Both the position numbers and the translations under genes were made by a program. This document shows positions 1 to 12,520 of a DNA stretch of 64,000 nucleotides, one piece after another. The first letter of the stretch is position 1, and each line of letters opens with the position of its first letter. Below the pieces are notes generated by a model. It saw nothing but the letters and a program-made list of their open reading frames with translations. It searched no databases and was not told the DNA's origin. The stretch is from contig NC_030991.1 of NCBI RefSeq assembly GCF_000149955.1, forward strand, positions 4,126,531-4,190,530. Reading direction: 5' to 3'. Origin of the DNA: Fusarium oxysporum f. sp. lycopersici 4287. Taxonomy: Eukaryota; Ascomycota; Sordariomycetes; Hypocreales; Nectriaceae.

Positions 1-3000
1 TGGGGAGAAGCTTGGCTTCTAAATGCTTGTAAAAGGTTTCGATTCCTTCCACTTGTATCCTCAATGCATGATTTTCATTTCGAAGCTTTGCCTTCTCTTT
101 TTCTGTTTGCTTATGCTGCTGCAACAGCTGACTCTTTTCCTCTTCCCTTCTGCAACTCTTGTTGAAGTCTGTTTTGATTTTCTCCAGGATGATGTTAAAT
201 GTCTCCTGTAGCTCGTTGTTCATACTGGGGGGGATGGCCGGCCCGAAGAAGCAGAAATATAGTTTAGAAAAGCCTTTCTCCATCACCTTAGTTTCATCTC
301 TTAGTAGATTCATCTCTCGTTCCAGTTTGTTAAAGCTTTCTGTCGAACTGTTGAACTGGATTTCAAAGTTCAGTGCCTTCGACTGGTGGTGTTGTACTGT
401 TTCCTTCACATCATCTAAGATTCTTTGTTTCCTTATATCCCCTACCATTCTTTTCTTAAATCCCTCCTTTTCATCATTATCAGTCGTTATTTCTTCATCA
501 TCAGATTCTAACAGATCCATCACTACATCCTGTCTCATAGTAGCTTCAGTGGATCCAATCTCCCTTGCGGTGGCTATATCACTTGCTACAGCCTCCAACT
601 CACGGAACATAGCTTCTGAACTTTCATCTTCTCTCAAGATCAGTTGACGCAGTATAGAGACCACGAACCGGATCTCATCACGGAGAAGCTGTGGATTTTG
701 AAATATAAAAGCGGTCTGCGATGCGTAATGGGAAAAGTAGTCCTGGAATTTTTGGCAATGATTTAGGTCGCCAGCCATTTCTTGGATCTCTGCCTGAAGA
801 GAAGAGCATTCCGATGGCCGACGTCCCACACATGTTCTAACGCTTCGAGATGTAGGCTCAAGTAATGTCTTCGTTCCATGCTCGATACCCTTGTAAAGCT
901 CCAGCCTTTGGTTCCAGCATATAATGCGCTCATCAACTCCTTTATCAGAAGGATATTCTGTATAGACTTCGTCCGCCACCCGCTTCTCCAAGCCCGTTTT
1001 GATATCCTCAGTCGCGTAGCTCATCATAGCAGGTAACCTGTCTCGAACATGCTCCCACGCTGTATAGGGGAAGATGAGCAAGACCATTTTGAAGGCAAGG
1101 AGGTAATACATGTCAGCCTTGCGGTTGAAAAGACTATTGATCATATCAATAAGAAGTTTGGCATGCTTCATCTCCAGCCTTGCCACAGAGTATCGCTCTA
1201 GCTCCCTACGTCGCAGGTTGTCCTCCCGGCTTATTCTTGCAAACTTCATGAAATTCTCTTTCTGCTTCAGTGGTGATTCTGGTTCACTTGGGCTCCCCAT
1301 TTGCCCACTGTGAGGACTTTGCGCGACATCAATATGGACACTAGTTGGGCCGTTTTTCTTCGTTGTACTTCGCAAAGGGGAGTCCACGTCAACGACAAGT
1401 TTCTCAGCTTTTCTCTGCTCCTCATGCATATCGCTGTCCCTGTTTTGTCTTTCTGTATCAGTATTTAGGGAAGCATTGTCCACGCTACCGCTGCTTTCCA
1501 TAACACCGAGTTCGGGGTTCGTCTGTTCATCATTCGTTTTTTCCCCAGAAATGGCCATGTACGCCTCAGTACCACCCCCCATTTCTTCACTCCCCATCTC
1601 AATGTCACTCCCCACCTCAGGCATATTGGTATCGCAATTTTGCTTATTCGTCCCAATTGCGCGGGATGGATAATCCACGCTACCCGAAATTTCCATATCT
1701 TGTAGTTCCGTGTTACTTTGCCCATGGTTATTTTTTCCTTCATGAAAGGCCCTGCCCACCTCACTATCGCCTCTCACCTCTTGCATATTGGTATCACTGA
1801 TTGGTTTACCCGTTTCCACTTCGCAGGAGCGGGGATTCACCTCACCCGAACTCTCCATGCCATCCAATTCAGGCTCCCTTGGCTCATCATCCGCTGCCTC
1901 TGCGGGACAGGCCATGTCCGCGTCAGGGTCCCTTCCCACCTCACGCATATCGCTGTCACTGTTTCGTCTTTCGGTATCAGGTTCCACGGTACCCGAAATT
2001 TCCGTATCATGTAGTTCCGTGTCAATCTGCCCATTGTTCGTTTTGCCTTCGGAAATGGCCATCATGACCTCACCGTCGCTTCTTACTTCCTGCACATTCG
2101 TATCACTGTTTTGGTTATCCGTGTCAACTTTGCGAGTTCCGGGATTCACACTACACAAAACTCCGATGCCATCAAGTTCGGCTGTATTTCGTTCATCATT
2201 CGAATTTATTGGAACAACGAGTTCTTCTACTTCTACGTTAGCAATATGACCCTTCTTATTTCTGAATCAGGCAGTTTATAATCAACTCGTTCTCCCTCCG
2301 TATAATGCTTAGAATTTTATAATTTGATCCTAATCGTACCTGGTCGTTTTCCTTCTGTCTCAGGCAGCTCTTCTCCAACTCGACGTCTTTTTCTTGTCGG
2401 GACTTCCTCTCTGGTCCTTGGTTCGGTGCTAGACTCAACGGGAGACGTTTCTCTTAACCTCTTTCCCCTCCGATCTACCTCATGTATATCAGGTATTGTC
2501 ACATCTTCATCACGTACAGAGTAATTTTTACCTTCCACATGCATATCGTTACCATCTGTCTCTTTCTCCGTTGTCATCAGAATACCCGTGGTAATGTTGG
2601 TATTTGTGAATGGATTGGTTACATCTTCCGCAGTGGTCAAGAAACTGAAGGGAGTGTCGGCAACTCGGTTTATGCTGGTAAAGGTGACCGCCATGCTCCC
2701 TGAATGACTGTCTATATTTTTCTCCGTCCTAAGATTGCTCGTCTTGGCAAAATGCCTCCCATCCATTTCTGGCGGTGTATGAGCTTCGACCTCACTTTTT
2801 CCTATACCTGGTCGATTTATGTAACCTTCTTGATCAAAGGCCTTGGCCGCAGAGGTCTGATCTCTCTGTTTCGAGCAGTTTTTATTCCCTTTATCAGGAT
2901 TACCACTTTCAAGATGCACCCCCATTTCTTGCAGGCCTTGTCTATCACAAGAATCGGGCAGGCTAATATTTCCCGTCTCAGTACCCGTCCTAGAAGAGGC

Positions 3001-3645
3001 ATTGGCTTCAATTTGTTCCACCGCCTTTGCGGTGCCGGTAATTGTCTTTTGAACCAGGGCATCTCCTTCCGTATGGTTGTTTGACCCAGCCCTACCAATT
3101 GGAGGGTTAGCCTTTCCTTCTCCATGCTCTACTCCTTCCATGGTGTTAGCAACCCTTTCATAACTCCCTGCAGGAGAAGTAATGCCATTGCTACCAGAGT
3201 CTCCATCCTGAGCATCCAGCATAGCAGTATCAAGCTCTGGATCCGCCATTCCATTTTCCTCCAAGAGGGGATTGGCATCAACTTCGTAACCAGCCACCTG
3301 AATGCTTTCAGCTTCCCTCGTTGGGGAACTGGGGCTGTCTGGGCGACCACCAACATAAATGGTTTCGCATATCTTTGTGCAGCGACCGGCAGCCGCTTGC
3401 TCGTCCTCCTCGTTGAGCATTGGAATATTGTTTCCAATTCCAACATGTTCTGCGTCTAGCATGAAAGTATCGTTTTCCCGGTTTCCAACAGGCTCCCCAT
3501 TATTTGCGGCTTTGCTTCTCTTGTCTTGTTTCTTTCGGAGCTTGCGCACCTTTCCTCCCCTTTCCATCTCTTTGCCAGCAAAATTATCCTTATCATCTAT
3601 TCGGGTATTCTGTAAGTTAGTACTACGCCGTGTCCTTAGAAGCAT
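1..3645 (-). CDS. Large unknown coiled-coil protein with internal degenerate repeats (3' end outside window)
   Basis: Two exons are visible: 3645-2340 and 2232 to the left edge, with no stop before base 1. The intron (2339-2233, 107 nt) has donor GTACGA, a GCTAAC branch and acceptor TAG, and joins the frames in phase 1. Reading on past the donor meets a stop at 2317. The start is the first in-frame ATG (3645); open frame extends upstream to about 3789 but without an ATG. The N-terminus is basic (KVRKLRKKQDKRSK), suggesting nuclear location. Exon 1 is acidic, low-complexity and Ser/Asn/Glu-rich. Exon 2 begins with about five degenerate repeats of roughly 50-60 residues (about 2230-1400) sharing an M-E-S/I-S-G-S-V core followed by S-D-T/S-N/D-M. 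The part read from about 1270 to 1 is charged, helical and coiled-coil-like. At least 1178 residues are in the window. I recognise no named domain. A structural or chromatin-associated protein would fit, but that is inference. Confidence 0.75.
1400..2230 (-). repeat. Five degenerate in-frame protein repeats (about 150-195 bp each)
   Basis: Within the large minus-strand gene, successive segments repeat the pattern E-L-x-G/D-x-E-S/I-x-G-S/T-V, then a Thr/Asp/Glu-rich stretch, S/C-D-T/S-N/D-M-x-E-V, and E-G-K-T/N-N. Five copies can be recognised, each diverged and of unequal length. The frame stays open through all of them, so they have changed by substitution and in-frame indels rather than by decay. 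Confidence 0.7.
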
Positions 3646-4076
3646 GACTGTCGCACGTCGGCCGGCAACACTGAGAGGTAGATCGAAAGATGAGCTGCAA
3701 TCGCACTTGTCTCTGGAGAGATTCGCTGTGTACAGTATTTTAGAAGGAACACATGAGTTAATATTATAGCATAAGTCCCTTTGAGACACCTATAGGCGGC
3801 CATGCCGGATTAGGAACAGGGGTACATGGCGGAGTTAAAAATAAGGCTGATGACCAATATAGATTAACAAGGCTCAAGATACTATTCTTCAGTATCTATA
3901 GACATTTTAGTCTCTTCTAACATAGAGGTCGGTATCAATTTTTATACCAAAATTATCTACATATGCTTAAGTAGCACGGTTCGGGCTTTCTCTCCTCCTC
4001 TTTCACACACCAGACTATCTATCGATACTGCAGTCCTGGATACTCAGGTTCATCTTCTTCCTCCAGTTGAGTCATC
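3646..4076. other. Intergenic spacer between the unknown large gene and the exchanger gene
   Basis: Both flanking genes are on the minus strand, so this 431-base stretch holds the promoter of the large gene and the 3' UTR of the exchanger. It is AT-rich near 3840-3970. I see no further gene. Confidence 0.5.
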
Positions 4077-5528
4077 TCAGATCCCGTCAGACGATGGAAG
4101 AGAATAGAATGCCAAGCCGATGATAATGTAGAGGCCGGTGAGCATAGCGCCTTCGAGGTAGTTGCACTTGGCATCTTGAACGGTACATGTAACGAAGAGG
4201 ACAGACATTGCGAAGACAACAGTCTGAACTGTGTATATTCCGTTAGACAATGCTACGATAAGAAATCTCTCTGTCAGACTTACAAGTTTCGAAATGAAGC
4301 GTCATTTCATAACCAGCGATCCAGCCAACAATGACCAGGAAGGGAGTAACCAGAAGGGCAATCTGGATAGAAGAACCGATGGCAACTCCCATGGCAAGAT
4401 CCATCTTGTCCCTGGTGGCGACAACAACAGCAGTGACGTGCTCCGCAGCATTGCCGACGATAGGAATCAAGATGAGACCAACGAAAGCTCGGCTAATACC
4501 GGAAGCCTTGACGAAATCATCGATACTGTCAACGAGGTAATCGGCACAGAAAGCAATAAGGAGGGTGGTGACAGCCAAGACGGCGATAGCAGCAATGGGA
4601 CCAAGAGTGGGTTCCACGTCTTCAACCTCCCCGCTGCCTTCGTTTTGGTTCTCGGGATCGAAAAGGTTGCTGTGCGTTCGAACCTGGAAAACGAGGTACA
4701 AGACGTAGAGCGAGAGAAGAATGATGGCAGTACCGTGAGACAGTGTGAGGATACTCTGGGCCTTCTCGTTAGAACTACGCTGGTCAAGGACGGCGTAGAG
4801 CTAGAACAATTAGTTAAGACTTTTGCGCGAGTTTGATTCAACATACAGTTGCCGGGAGGATGAGCGAGGCGGAAGCCAAAGTCATGAGAGAGCAAGTCGT
4901 CTGGGCAGTAGCCGGAGAAAATGTCTGCTCGTATCCCTTTCCCGACTCGCCTCGATGCATTACACCGCCAAGCAAGAAGCACATTCCCATGACCAAGAGA
5001 AGGTTGGAAAGAATGCTACCGAGCATTGAGGCCTGCACAAGCGCGATTTCGTTTCGCTTGAGAGCAGCAATGCTGACCTACAAACGCGGTTAGCCATCAT
5101 TGGGCAAGGTAAAGCCTTCGGGGTATGGCACAATTAATTCCACCGCATTTCCAAAGGTAGCATTCAGGAGTCCACCGAGGGTATCACCAAGTTTCATTGA
5201 GACCTCCTCGGTCGCAAACGATAGAATAGCGGCGAGTGGGATGATAGCAAAGAAGTTGAGAGTGAAAACCGCCGTTGAGCCCCAGCCCATCTTGCCAGCG
5301 ATGATACCGAGAGGCACCATGACTAAGAGGAAGTTGACATAGTCTGTTAAGCCGGATTAGTGAGATATGCGACCGAAGATCAATGATTGTAAACGTACTG
5401 CTTAGAAGAGTGACCTTGGCAATATGCCAGCAGTGGGCCAGACTTCTTTTGGCGCCGCTACAATAATTGTTAGTGGGGGCCGATGCAGAAGCCCCAAGAA
5501 GGGGGCTGGTAACGGATTGCCTGTTCAT
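4077..5528 (-). CDS. Vacuolar Ca2+/H+ exchanger, CAX family (VCX1-like)
   Basis: This secondary transporter would move Ca2+ into the vacuole in exchange for H+. Five exons rejoin in frame: 5528-5399, 5343-5132, 5077-4847, 4800-4284 and 4228-4077, giving 413 aa, about the usual family length. Introns are 46-55 nt; donors include GTACGT, GTATGT and GTAAGT, with one weaker GTGCCA at 5131. The two conserved alpha-repeat signatures are intact: GNAVELI near residue 110 and [13 protein letters not shown] in the second half. They are separated by an acidic loop ([15 protein letters not shown]), as in family members. About 11 hydrophobic segments fit the fold. The start is the first ATG after an in-frame upstream TAG; a TATAAG lies upstream near 5669. 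An extra 5' exon is possible because an acceptor-like TAG sits just before open frame at about 5642. Confidence 0.92.
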
Positions 5529-6709
5529 GTTTTTTGTCGACTTTGCCACTTGGTGCAGTGATTGCAGGCTCGTACTGCTGGAGAATGAAGCTGAATCGAG
5601 CCTCTGGTATTTTCGAGATATGAGCAATGAGGGTCCTGACTAGAAAGCTAAAGGAGGGGGGCCCTTATAAGTAGCAAAGCAAGGCAAGGTTCTTGGCTCC
5701 ATAAGTCAAGATTCTGAACTGTGGCTTAGCCTCCTTGTTTCGTTTCCGGTCAGCAGGTAAGGCTGACTGGTGGGCTCACTATCATCTGAAATGCCCAGGT
5801 CCTCACCATGCGTTAACTGGTTGGCGAGTACGACTTGTTGGCAAAAGGCGAAAAGAAAAAGAAAAAGGAAGCTCAAGAAGCTCAACTGCACCACCCATGA
5901 TAACAAAGGCTGTACCAGAACACAGTCAATCGTAGGATCAGTGGAGGCCTAAGGAACATAATAGATATTATCATAGTTTATTGTTAGACACTTTTTTGAC
6001 GATGTGGCTAGTTGTGAACCAGCCAGGCTCTGAAATCCCATAATTCATTGTACGTTTCAAGCCACAGAAATTCCCAACGAATGTGTATCAACGAAGCATC
6101 TTCAGGTGGGCATCCTGGTACTGGATTGGCCTGTTCGACGATAACGGCTAACTTTGGGATTCACGCTTTGCTCGCTGCGCCACCCATACCCTTGTTACTA
6201 ATGAACGCTGCAAACGCTCAAGAAACCAAGGCGACTAACAGGAGGCCTCGCTGACTGAACAATTTCGCACTGATACGAATGAGCGAGTAACAGTTCCATT
6301 ATAAAACGGCTTTGGCCTTATCTACAACTATAGTTTTTCTGATTCGCAATAGAAGGTCTCTTGTTATTGCTTACGGTTTAGCTCATATTCTAGCATTCTC
6401 ATCTAAAATTTGGGTAATTCGACGAGTAAAATGCCTTACGTCACAAATTTGATTACCAAATTGTTCCATTACTGGTGTGTTTGCCAGATTGGTGTGCTAC
6501 TCCGCCTTCTTCGCCAGGATGAGGTTGGAAAACCACAGGGTCATCGGAGCACACGACGCTAAAAAAGACTGCTTAGGAATCACAATAGCATCTTCCAGTA
6601 AGAATTCGTCGATAGTTGTGCTTCGTTGGAGAAGCAATGATTTGGAAAGGGCACCTGCACGAAATGGCATTAAAGATGTGACTTTGATCGATCTGGCCCG
6701 ATTTGTGTA
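5529..6709. other. Intergenic region between exchanger and RCC1 genes
   Basis: It holds the exchanger's promoter side, including a pyrimidine/purine-rich tract around 5850-5880, and the RCC1 3' UTR. A short minus-strand frame near 5706-5905 has a hydrophobic look, but its ATG lies in another frame. I see no supported gene. Confidence 0.45.
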
Positions 6710-8211
6710 TTATACCAACATGTTTGGTGGGCCCAAGGAAGTATCTTCAGCGACGCTGAAAATGGCAGAGTATTGACCACCAGCGCCGGCTCCAATAATC
6801 TGCTTGCTACGGATGGCGGTGTTATCGATCACAGTGGGAGTGTGTATGTCGTCGGTCGTGCCTTGGCCGGTCTGGTAGTTGCCAGAAAAGCCCCAAGAGA
6901 AGACCTTTCCGTCGGAGGCGATGGCGAAGCTGTTGTCAGTACCAGCGGCGACAGCGACGATGTCGTTGTGGTCTGGAATGATCTGCGTCAGTGTACATGT
7001 CAAACAAGTCAAATGTTAACAGGGAGCTTACCGGGTTGGACCGTAGGCCTAAAGAGAATACGAGGATTGCCTCGATCGTCGTAGATGGTGTTGTCCTCAG
7101 AAAGCTTGTCAAACTCGAAGCCAACTTGGTAGCCATCGACACGGCCCCAAGTCAAGATATCACCCTTGGCAGAGCAAGCGATAGAGTGGTGCCCGCCACC
7201 ATCAATATCTGTGATCTTGTTATGATTGAGGTAGGAAAGCTTAGCAGGTCGAAGGATGACAGCATCGTCCTCACCAGCGTTTGATTCGACACCGACCTGG
7301 CCAAAGTTATTAAGACCCCAACCGTAAACCTGGCCGTCCGTGTCAATGGCAAAGCTGTGGTACGAACCGCAAGCGATTTTGCTAATTCTGCCGCGTGGCA
7401 GACAAACACCCCGGGGGATGAGGCAGGACATCTTGTGGCGCTCAATGATGCGTCGGCCAAGCTGGTTCTGCTGACCACAGCCCCAGGCGAAAACGTTACC
7501 CTTGTCATCAAGAGCGAGAATGTGGTTGGAACCGGCAGCGAGGGCCTTGATGTTCTTGGGGTCGCGCAACATAAGAGGTGTAGACTGGACCCTGACGGTC
7601 TCTGAGAAGCCGAGAATACCTTCGCTAGATCGAAATGTTCCCCAGCCGTAGACCCGACCGTCCTCAGTAAGGGCGAAAGTAGCGCTATCACTAGCAACGA
7701 CTTGGACAAACCTAGTACCGGGAGCAAAGTGTTCGCTCGATACGGCAGTCGGTGTACTCTCCTTCGGATTGATGCCAGTATCATCCTCGTCCTCCGAGTA
7801 AGAGCCTTCCGACTTATCCATGTCACAAATGCCACCATCCCAGCTGGTGTCTCTGCCGAGAGCGCCCTGATCATTGACACCCCATGTCAAGATCTTGTTA
7901 TCGCGCGTCAACGCGACAACATGCATGCCTCCGCAAGATACCTGAACGGCGCTGACCTTGCTGGCGGAGAGATTATCATTAAGCCGAGGACGCTTGACAT
8001 CAATGGGTTTCTTGTTGGCAATGCGCCTGCTACCGAGGCCAAGTTCACCAGAGGATCCCTCACCGAAAACGTAAACATGTAGGATCTGAGTAGGCGCCTT
8101 GTTGATCTTCTTGCCGATATGAGGGAATTTGGATCCCTTCTTAGGCCGAGATCTCTTGTCGGCAGGACGGCTAGGCTCATCGCTTTTCACCCTTGGTATA
8201 TGTTCAGTCAT
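6710..8211 (-). CDS. RCC1-type Ran guanine nucleotide exchange factor (Pim1/Srm1 homologue)
   Basis: RCC1 loads Ran with GTP on chromatin and so sets the nucleus-to-cytoplasm Ran-GTP gradient. Two exons (8211-7032 and 6972-6710) are joined across a 59-nt intron with donor GTAAG and acceptor CCAG; a nearer GCAG at about 6982 would break the frame. The product is 480 aa. A basic N-terminal tail (KRSRPKKGSK, about residues 18-30) suits nuclear import and chromatin binding. It is followed by repeated blades of the seven-bladed propeller, seen as recurring VYVFGEGSSGELGLG, ILTWGVNDQGALGR, VYGWGTFRS, VFAWGCGQQNQLGR, VYGWGLNNFGQVG, ILTWGRVDGYQVG and VFSWGFSGNYQTGQG. An acidic insert (EDEDDTG) lies in blade 2. 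Length and blade count are as expected. It is an essential housekeeping gene and a good syntenic anchor. Confidence 0.95.
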
Positions 8212-11200
8212 TGCGGACAGCTTCCTAACAGGCTATGGATCGCGAAATGGTATTTAACAACAAATCTCTTCTGTGCCACAACTCACCATATGCTCACGCT
8301 AATAATCTAAAAGCTATAATAAGCCGCGCACAGAGCGGTTTGCCTTTTAACAGGAGACTGGTTTATGTTTCATTTAGCCCACCCACTTGTAGTGTGAAAT
8401 GACGACGAAGGTTGTGACAATTGTTCTTAATAGGGAGAATTTTTGTATTCTCTAATCTTCTGGCTGATATGCATTAGTTATACATTGCTAGGTAAGTGAA
8501 TAAACGTTATCAGGCTAACGCGTAATTTGCTATACCGAGGTGACAAACAAGGGTAAGCTGGATAGGTAGAGGTGATAACAAGATCTCCTCTGTGGATAGA
8601 GAAGTGGACCTATACCGTAAGTGTACAAAGTGTAACTGAATAACAGAATGTTCTTAAAATCGAACCGAAAATCGTGAGGAGACTGAAAATGATATCAATC
8701 GATTGTCACAATATGATTACTTTTTAGCTAGTTTTAGCGTACCCTTGTTGCCGCCTCATCCAAAGCTTCGTCCGGTCCACCTTCAGCGCCATCACGATAA
8801 CGACTTTGTACAGAGTTTTAGTCCCACCCGCTCCGAAAGGCTTTAGTTGTCTCAAGATTCGCCCGTGAATTGTTACACTATCTGAATTTCTAAGCGGCAT
8901 TATTACGAGATTGTACCTGGGACCATGTAGCTATATCAAATTTCATCGTCATCGCAGACCTAGATTGCCAGCCGTAAGGTACTTGTAGTGTTAAAAGAAT
9001 AGATTTGAAGTCCTTCTTGACTTAATGATCACATCTTTGGGTTACCTGAGCGAAGTTAAGTTAATGATTGTATCCGCTGAATCCAATAGCGTCCATTACT
9101 TCTGATTGTAATTGATGATTCGGGAAGCTTTTGACTTACTGTCCACTTTGGCAGTAAAAGCTCAAATCGTCTTGCATGGCCCGTTTTATAGACTCTAGGA
9201 GCACTTTCTCGGTCAATTGGCGAAAGATATAAATTATCCCAAGGTGCCATAGATATGATAAACTCTAAAATCATGCTTTATAGAGTCGCGTTAATGGAGA
9301 GCAACGGAAACTCCAATATTTAAAGTCTACCGCCGCATCGGTCTCATATCCAGACGAGTTTGAAGTGCCTACCTACCTGACATGTTGATAGATCCTTGCA
9401 ATGGCATCCGCTCTTCACATTCTCAGACTCAAATGAAGGTGACTCCAACCATTAACAGGTAGCCTCTCGCCTACGGCTCCGAGTTGAATTACTTTGGCGT
9501 TGCATTTGCTTCTAAAACTCCTTCTAATCTACTTGATCCCCGGACCAGTGACACTCACGCATGTGCAGCTACTCGGGCCCGAATATCACATACTGGAGGC
9601 AATGAGTTGCGGTGGTAAAAACTTTCTTGTGCAATGCCTAGGAGTGACATCAAGAGCATCGCCATAACAACTGCAGGTTGCCAAATATCATGTAGGGTTA
9701 TGCAACCGACGAGTCCAGTTAACCCGCTGCTCTAACCTCGGTACTTTCCATAATTCGGTTCTCGAGCCACCTCACTTGAAATTTAAGCATTCTCTTGCTC
9801 CTTTCCTTTCCAGAGTCATTATCTTGATTCGTCTGCTGCAAATTATCGTCCATGGGGAACATATCAATCCCAGTAATCGGCCATTAATAACATAGGTCGC
9901 AGCCTTTGTTTATTTGTACATATTGGGTCATAGCCACTATTCGATTAGTGTGTCTGCTAATTCTGTTTATTTTTGGCTTTAGGAAAGTACTTCATGAAGA
10001 GTTTATATAAAACAATTATCCATTTATATAAACATGAATTAGTAGGCCACTTCTACCTAGCTATTTCTACTACCCTAAAACTTGTAACGATTAAAATGCT
10101 AGAAAGCTGAAACATTTATTTAACAGACCAATTTCACTTATTGACAAATGTGAATCAGTCATAGGCTTCGGAGGAGATAGACTTTAGTTTCACATGATCA
10201 TGGAGATTTTCTTTACACTTTCTCTATTATCAGTTTTGTTTCTTATCGTCACTACCCTCATACTTATCTCGCATGTGTCTTTCAAAAGCTCAGCAAGCAG
10301 CGGTGAACCGATACTATTGCTGCACGGCCTGACGAAAGGCCGGCAGAAATCGAACACCGATGAACCATCAAGGAAGTTATTACATCCTGAGTCCCCGGAT
10401 TAAGTTCAAGCACAGTTTGATCCCCACCACAAATCAGAAGTATATAGAACATATTCAGTAGCTCTCTTGTACCTGGGTTAGATCATATTTCTAACAAACA
10501 ACTTCAGTTCCTCACTAGATTACGAAAGACTCAACTCCTTTTAAAGGGCAATCCTTATGGCGAGCTGCATTACTATTAGACATATATTGTAAGATAAGGG
10601 GTACAGCAATGACTTCTGATTTTAGCTGCAGTATACCAGTATAGCTGAAAGTATTGGTCTTTGGCTTGACTTTTAATTCAGTATCATTTTTAACTACTAA
10701 AGAACGAATCTGTGGCGAGAACTGAGCTGGGACGGTCTGTTGTTCTCGGCAATGCTATATACAATGCAAGAATGTTAGGCCATCCCACTAAGCCCCTTAA
10801 AAACTAATCTGTATCAATGTCTGTTTGATGCGGTCAATTTCTGTTTCAGTTATCTGTAAATCTATCTCAATTTACTATTTTAGGTAGCAAAACAAAAGGC
10901 TTCAGATAGATTAAAATCTCAATCGCGGCGAATGTCTGATTAGTAGCCTAGTGTCATTTTGTCGGCCCTGTTTGTGTAGAGAATTGCTAACGATCATAAT
11001 AATTAGAGGATATTCCAGAACCGGTCTCCATCCTGCTTAATGACCAAGAGCCACCCCAAGAGAGTTCGTTTTATAGCTCACCTTCCACGACCTCTCTTCA
11101 TATTAAGTAGAAACTTCTTACTGTTTAGAGACAGGTGTATACGGAAACGCTGGTGAGGAACTCTACAGATCTGTGAAGCACTATTTTGATAATGATCTAT

Positions 11201-12124
11201 CAAGGACCCCTTGAAGACTTATCCACAATAACAAGACTACAGGCTTCGAGAATGCATAGCTAGATCATTAAACTCAACGGGCCACTTCTTATATGTCATG
11301 CGCTGACACAATCAAAAGAGGTGAATGTACCGATATTTGTCGAGTATAAAGATACTCAAGAGTCCAATATTCCCGCTCCAAAGCTTTCAATGGCCTTTAC
11401 CAGGAAGTTAAGCTCCTACATAAATCGGCGTTTGTCCCTTGATTTTGAGACTGTTCCGATATTATTACATTAGCCGACGTCGCGTACATATATTGGCGGA
11501 TTAGAAGGCCAAGTAAGCCCTGTATCACTGATGTACTCGCACCATAATGCAAATAACACCACATAGTCAAAAGGTTTATCTTAACATTGGCTAACCGTAA
11601 ATTTCCGTCTGCCATGACTTAAGAGATGGCGCAACATACCACCGTTTTGATATAAGATCACTTCTATTGTTTATTACTGATAAATCTCGGAGTTTCCATT
11701 GAGTATGGCGGTGTATATTCCATATTTTGTGTCAACCCAAGGAAACCTATGTAAGTGTATTAACGAATGCCTAAGCTCACTATCCTAGTTTTAGCCTCAT
11801 CAGGAATTATCTATGTCTTGCAGTCCTAAGTGGCAGATATCGATATTTTTTTAGTTCTTGTTTCGACTGCAAGTGTAGAGAGATGCCAAGGTAAATAACA
11901 CGATTCTCCATATAGTCCAATCTATAAATGGCTGAAAGGTTATTTCCATCTAAAAAACAACCCGCTTTAGCCTTTTACTGATTCACTTCGGCATCCTATA
12001 AACATAGATATAAGGCTGAGTTTGGATACTATGCATTTGCAAAGATCAGTCCGGAGCCCTCTTTCCGAAAGGTCCCCGGCTTTCTCTTCTCTACTTGTAG
12101 AAGGAAAGGGCTTTTCATGCTTCA
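8212..12124. other. Long gene-poor, AT-rich gap
   Basis: About 3.9 kb with no convincing gene on either strand. Open frames are at most about 72 codons and are full of stops. The only slightly interesting one, 10194-10403 (+), would start with a hydrophobic segment (MEIFFTLSLLSVLFLIV) but has no other support. The base composition and stop density would suit old, mutated repeat DNA. No terminal repeats could be recognised by eye. Confidence 0.5.
10194..10403 (+). CDS. Possible small single-pass membrane peptide (weak)
   Basis: A 69-codon frame with ATG at 10194 (second ATG at 10200). The N-terminus has one hydrophobic segment of about 20 residues, and the tail is polar and basic (GRQKSNTDEPSRK). 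It sits alone in a gene-poor AT-rich gap, where chance frames of this length are common. No family is recognised and no intron signals are seen. Confidence 0.15.
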   Translation: MIMEIFFTLSLLSVLFLIVTTLILISHVSFKSSASSGEPILLLHGLTKGRQKSNTDEPSRKLLHPESPD

Positions 12125-12520
12125 ATGGATGCCTTAGTAGTTTATGGTCTGGATCTCCCGGATGCACCGAAGGCCCCCGACGTCTCAAAGTCCAATACAG
12201 GGCCCAGAAATCGTCCCAGCGATGAGTCGGAGACAAGTTATACAGACGCTTTTAAAACATACCTCCATCAATGGGTCGAGTGGGATAATAAAGTTATTGA
12301 TCATTTTGAAGCACGGTGTTGCATCTATGCGATCAGGGCTAGCGAGGCTCAGTGGCATCTGAGCGGTGACGGTGGTAGAGAGTATTTTACTTGGTGGCTA
12401 CAGGACTCCGATGTACTGAGAACTTGGTATAATGCACATAAGGTGCACAGGCAAAGGGTTGCAGAGTATAAAGAGCATCTGGCACGAATGAGTCCCGGAG
12501 AATCTAAAGGCCGTAAATAG
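12125..12520 (+). CDS. Small hypothetical protein, 131 aa
   Basis: Single-exon frame starting ATG GAT GCC at 12125. The product is soluble and polar, with many aromatic residues (WVEWDNKV, REYFTWWLQD) and a basic C-terminus (ESKGRK). Its composition is protein-like and its Ala/Glu/Trp content is hard to explain by chance in this AT-rich setting. There is no signal peptide, membrane segment or motif that I recognise. It could also be the surviving exon of a larger, decayed gene, since it stands alone between two gene-poor gaps. Confidence 0.4.
   Translation: MDALVVYGLDLPDAPKAPDVSKSNTGPRNRPSDESETSYTDAFKTYLHQWVEWDNKVIDHFEARCCIYAIRASEAQWHLSGDGGREYFTWWLQDSDVLRTWYNAHKVHRQRVAEYKEHLARMSPGESKGRK

Noticed and set aside
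159..1313. Plus-strand Ser-rich open frames at the left edge
   Set aside because: They are antisense to the long minus-strand coiled-coil frame, which has coherent composition and no stop; Ser/Leu-rich antisense frames are a usual shadow of Glu/Lys-rich coding DNA.
5706..5905. Minus-strand frame with a signal-peptide-like hydrophobic start upstream of the exchanger gene
   Set aside because: It begins at TTG, not ATG; the only nearby ATG is in a different frame. It lies where the exchanger's promoter or leader is expected.
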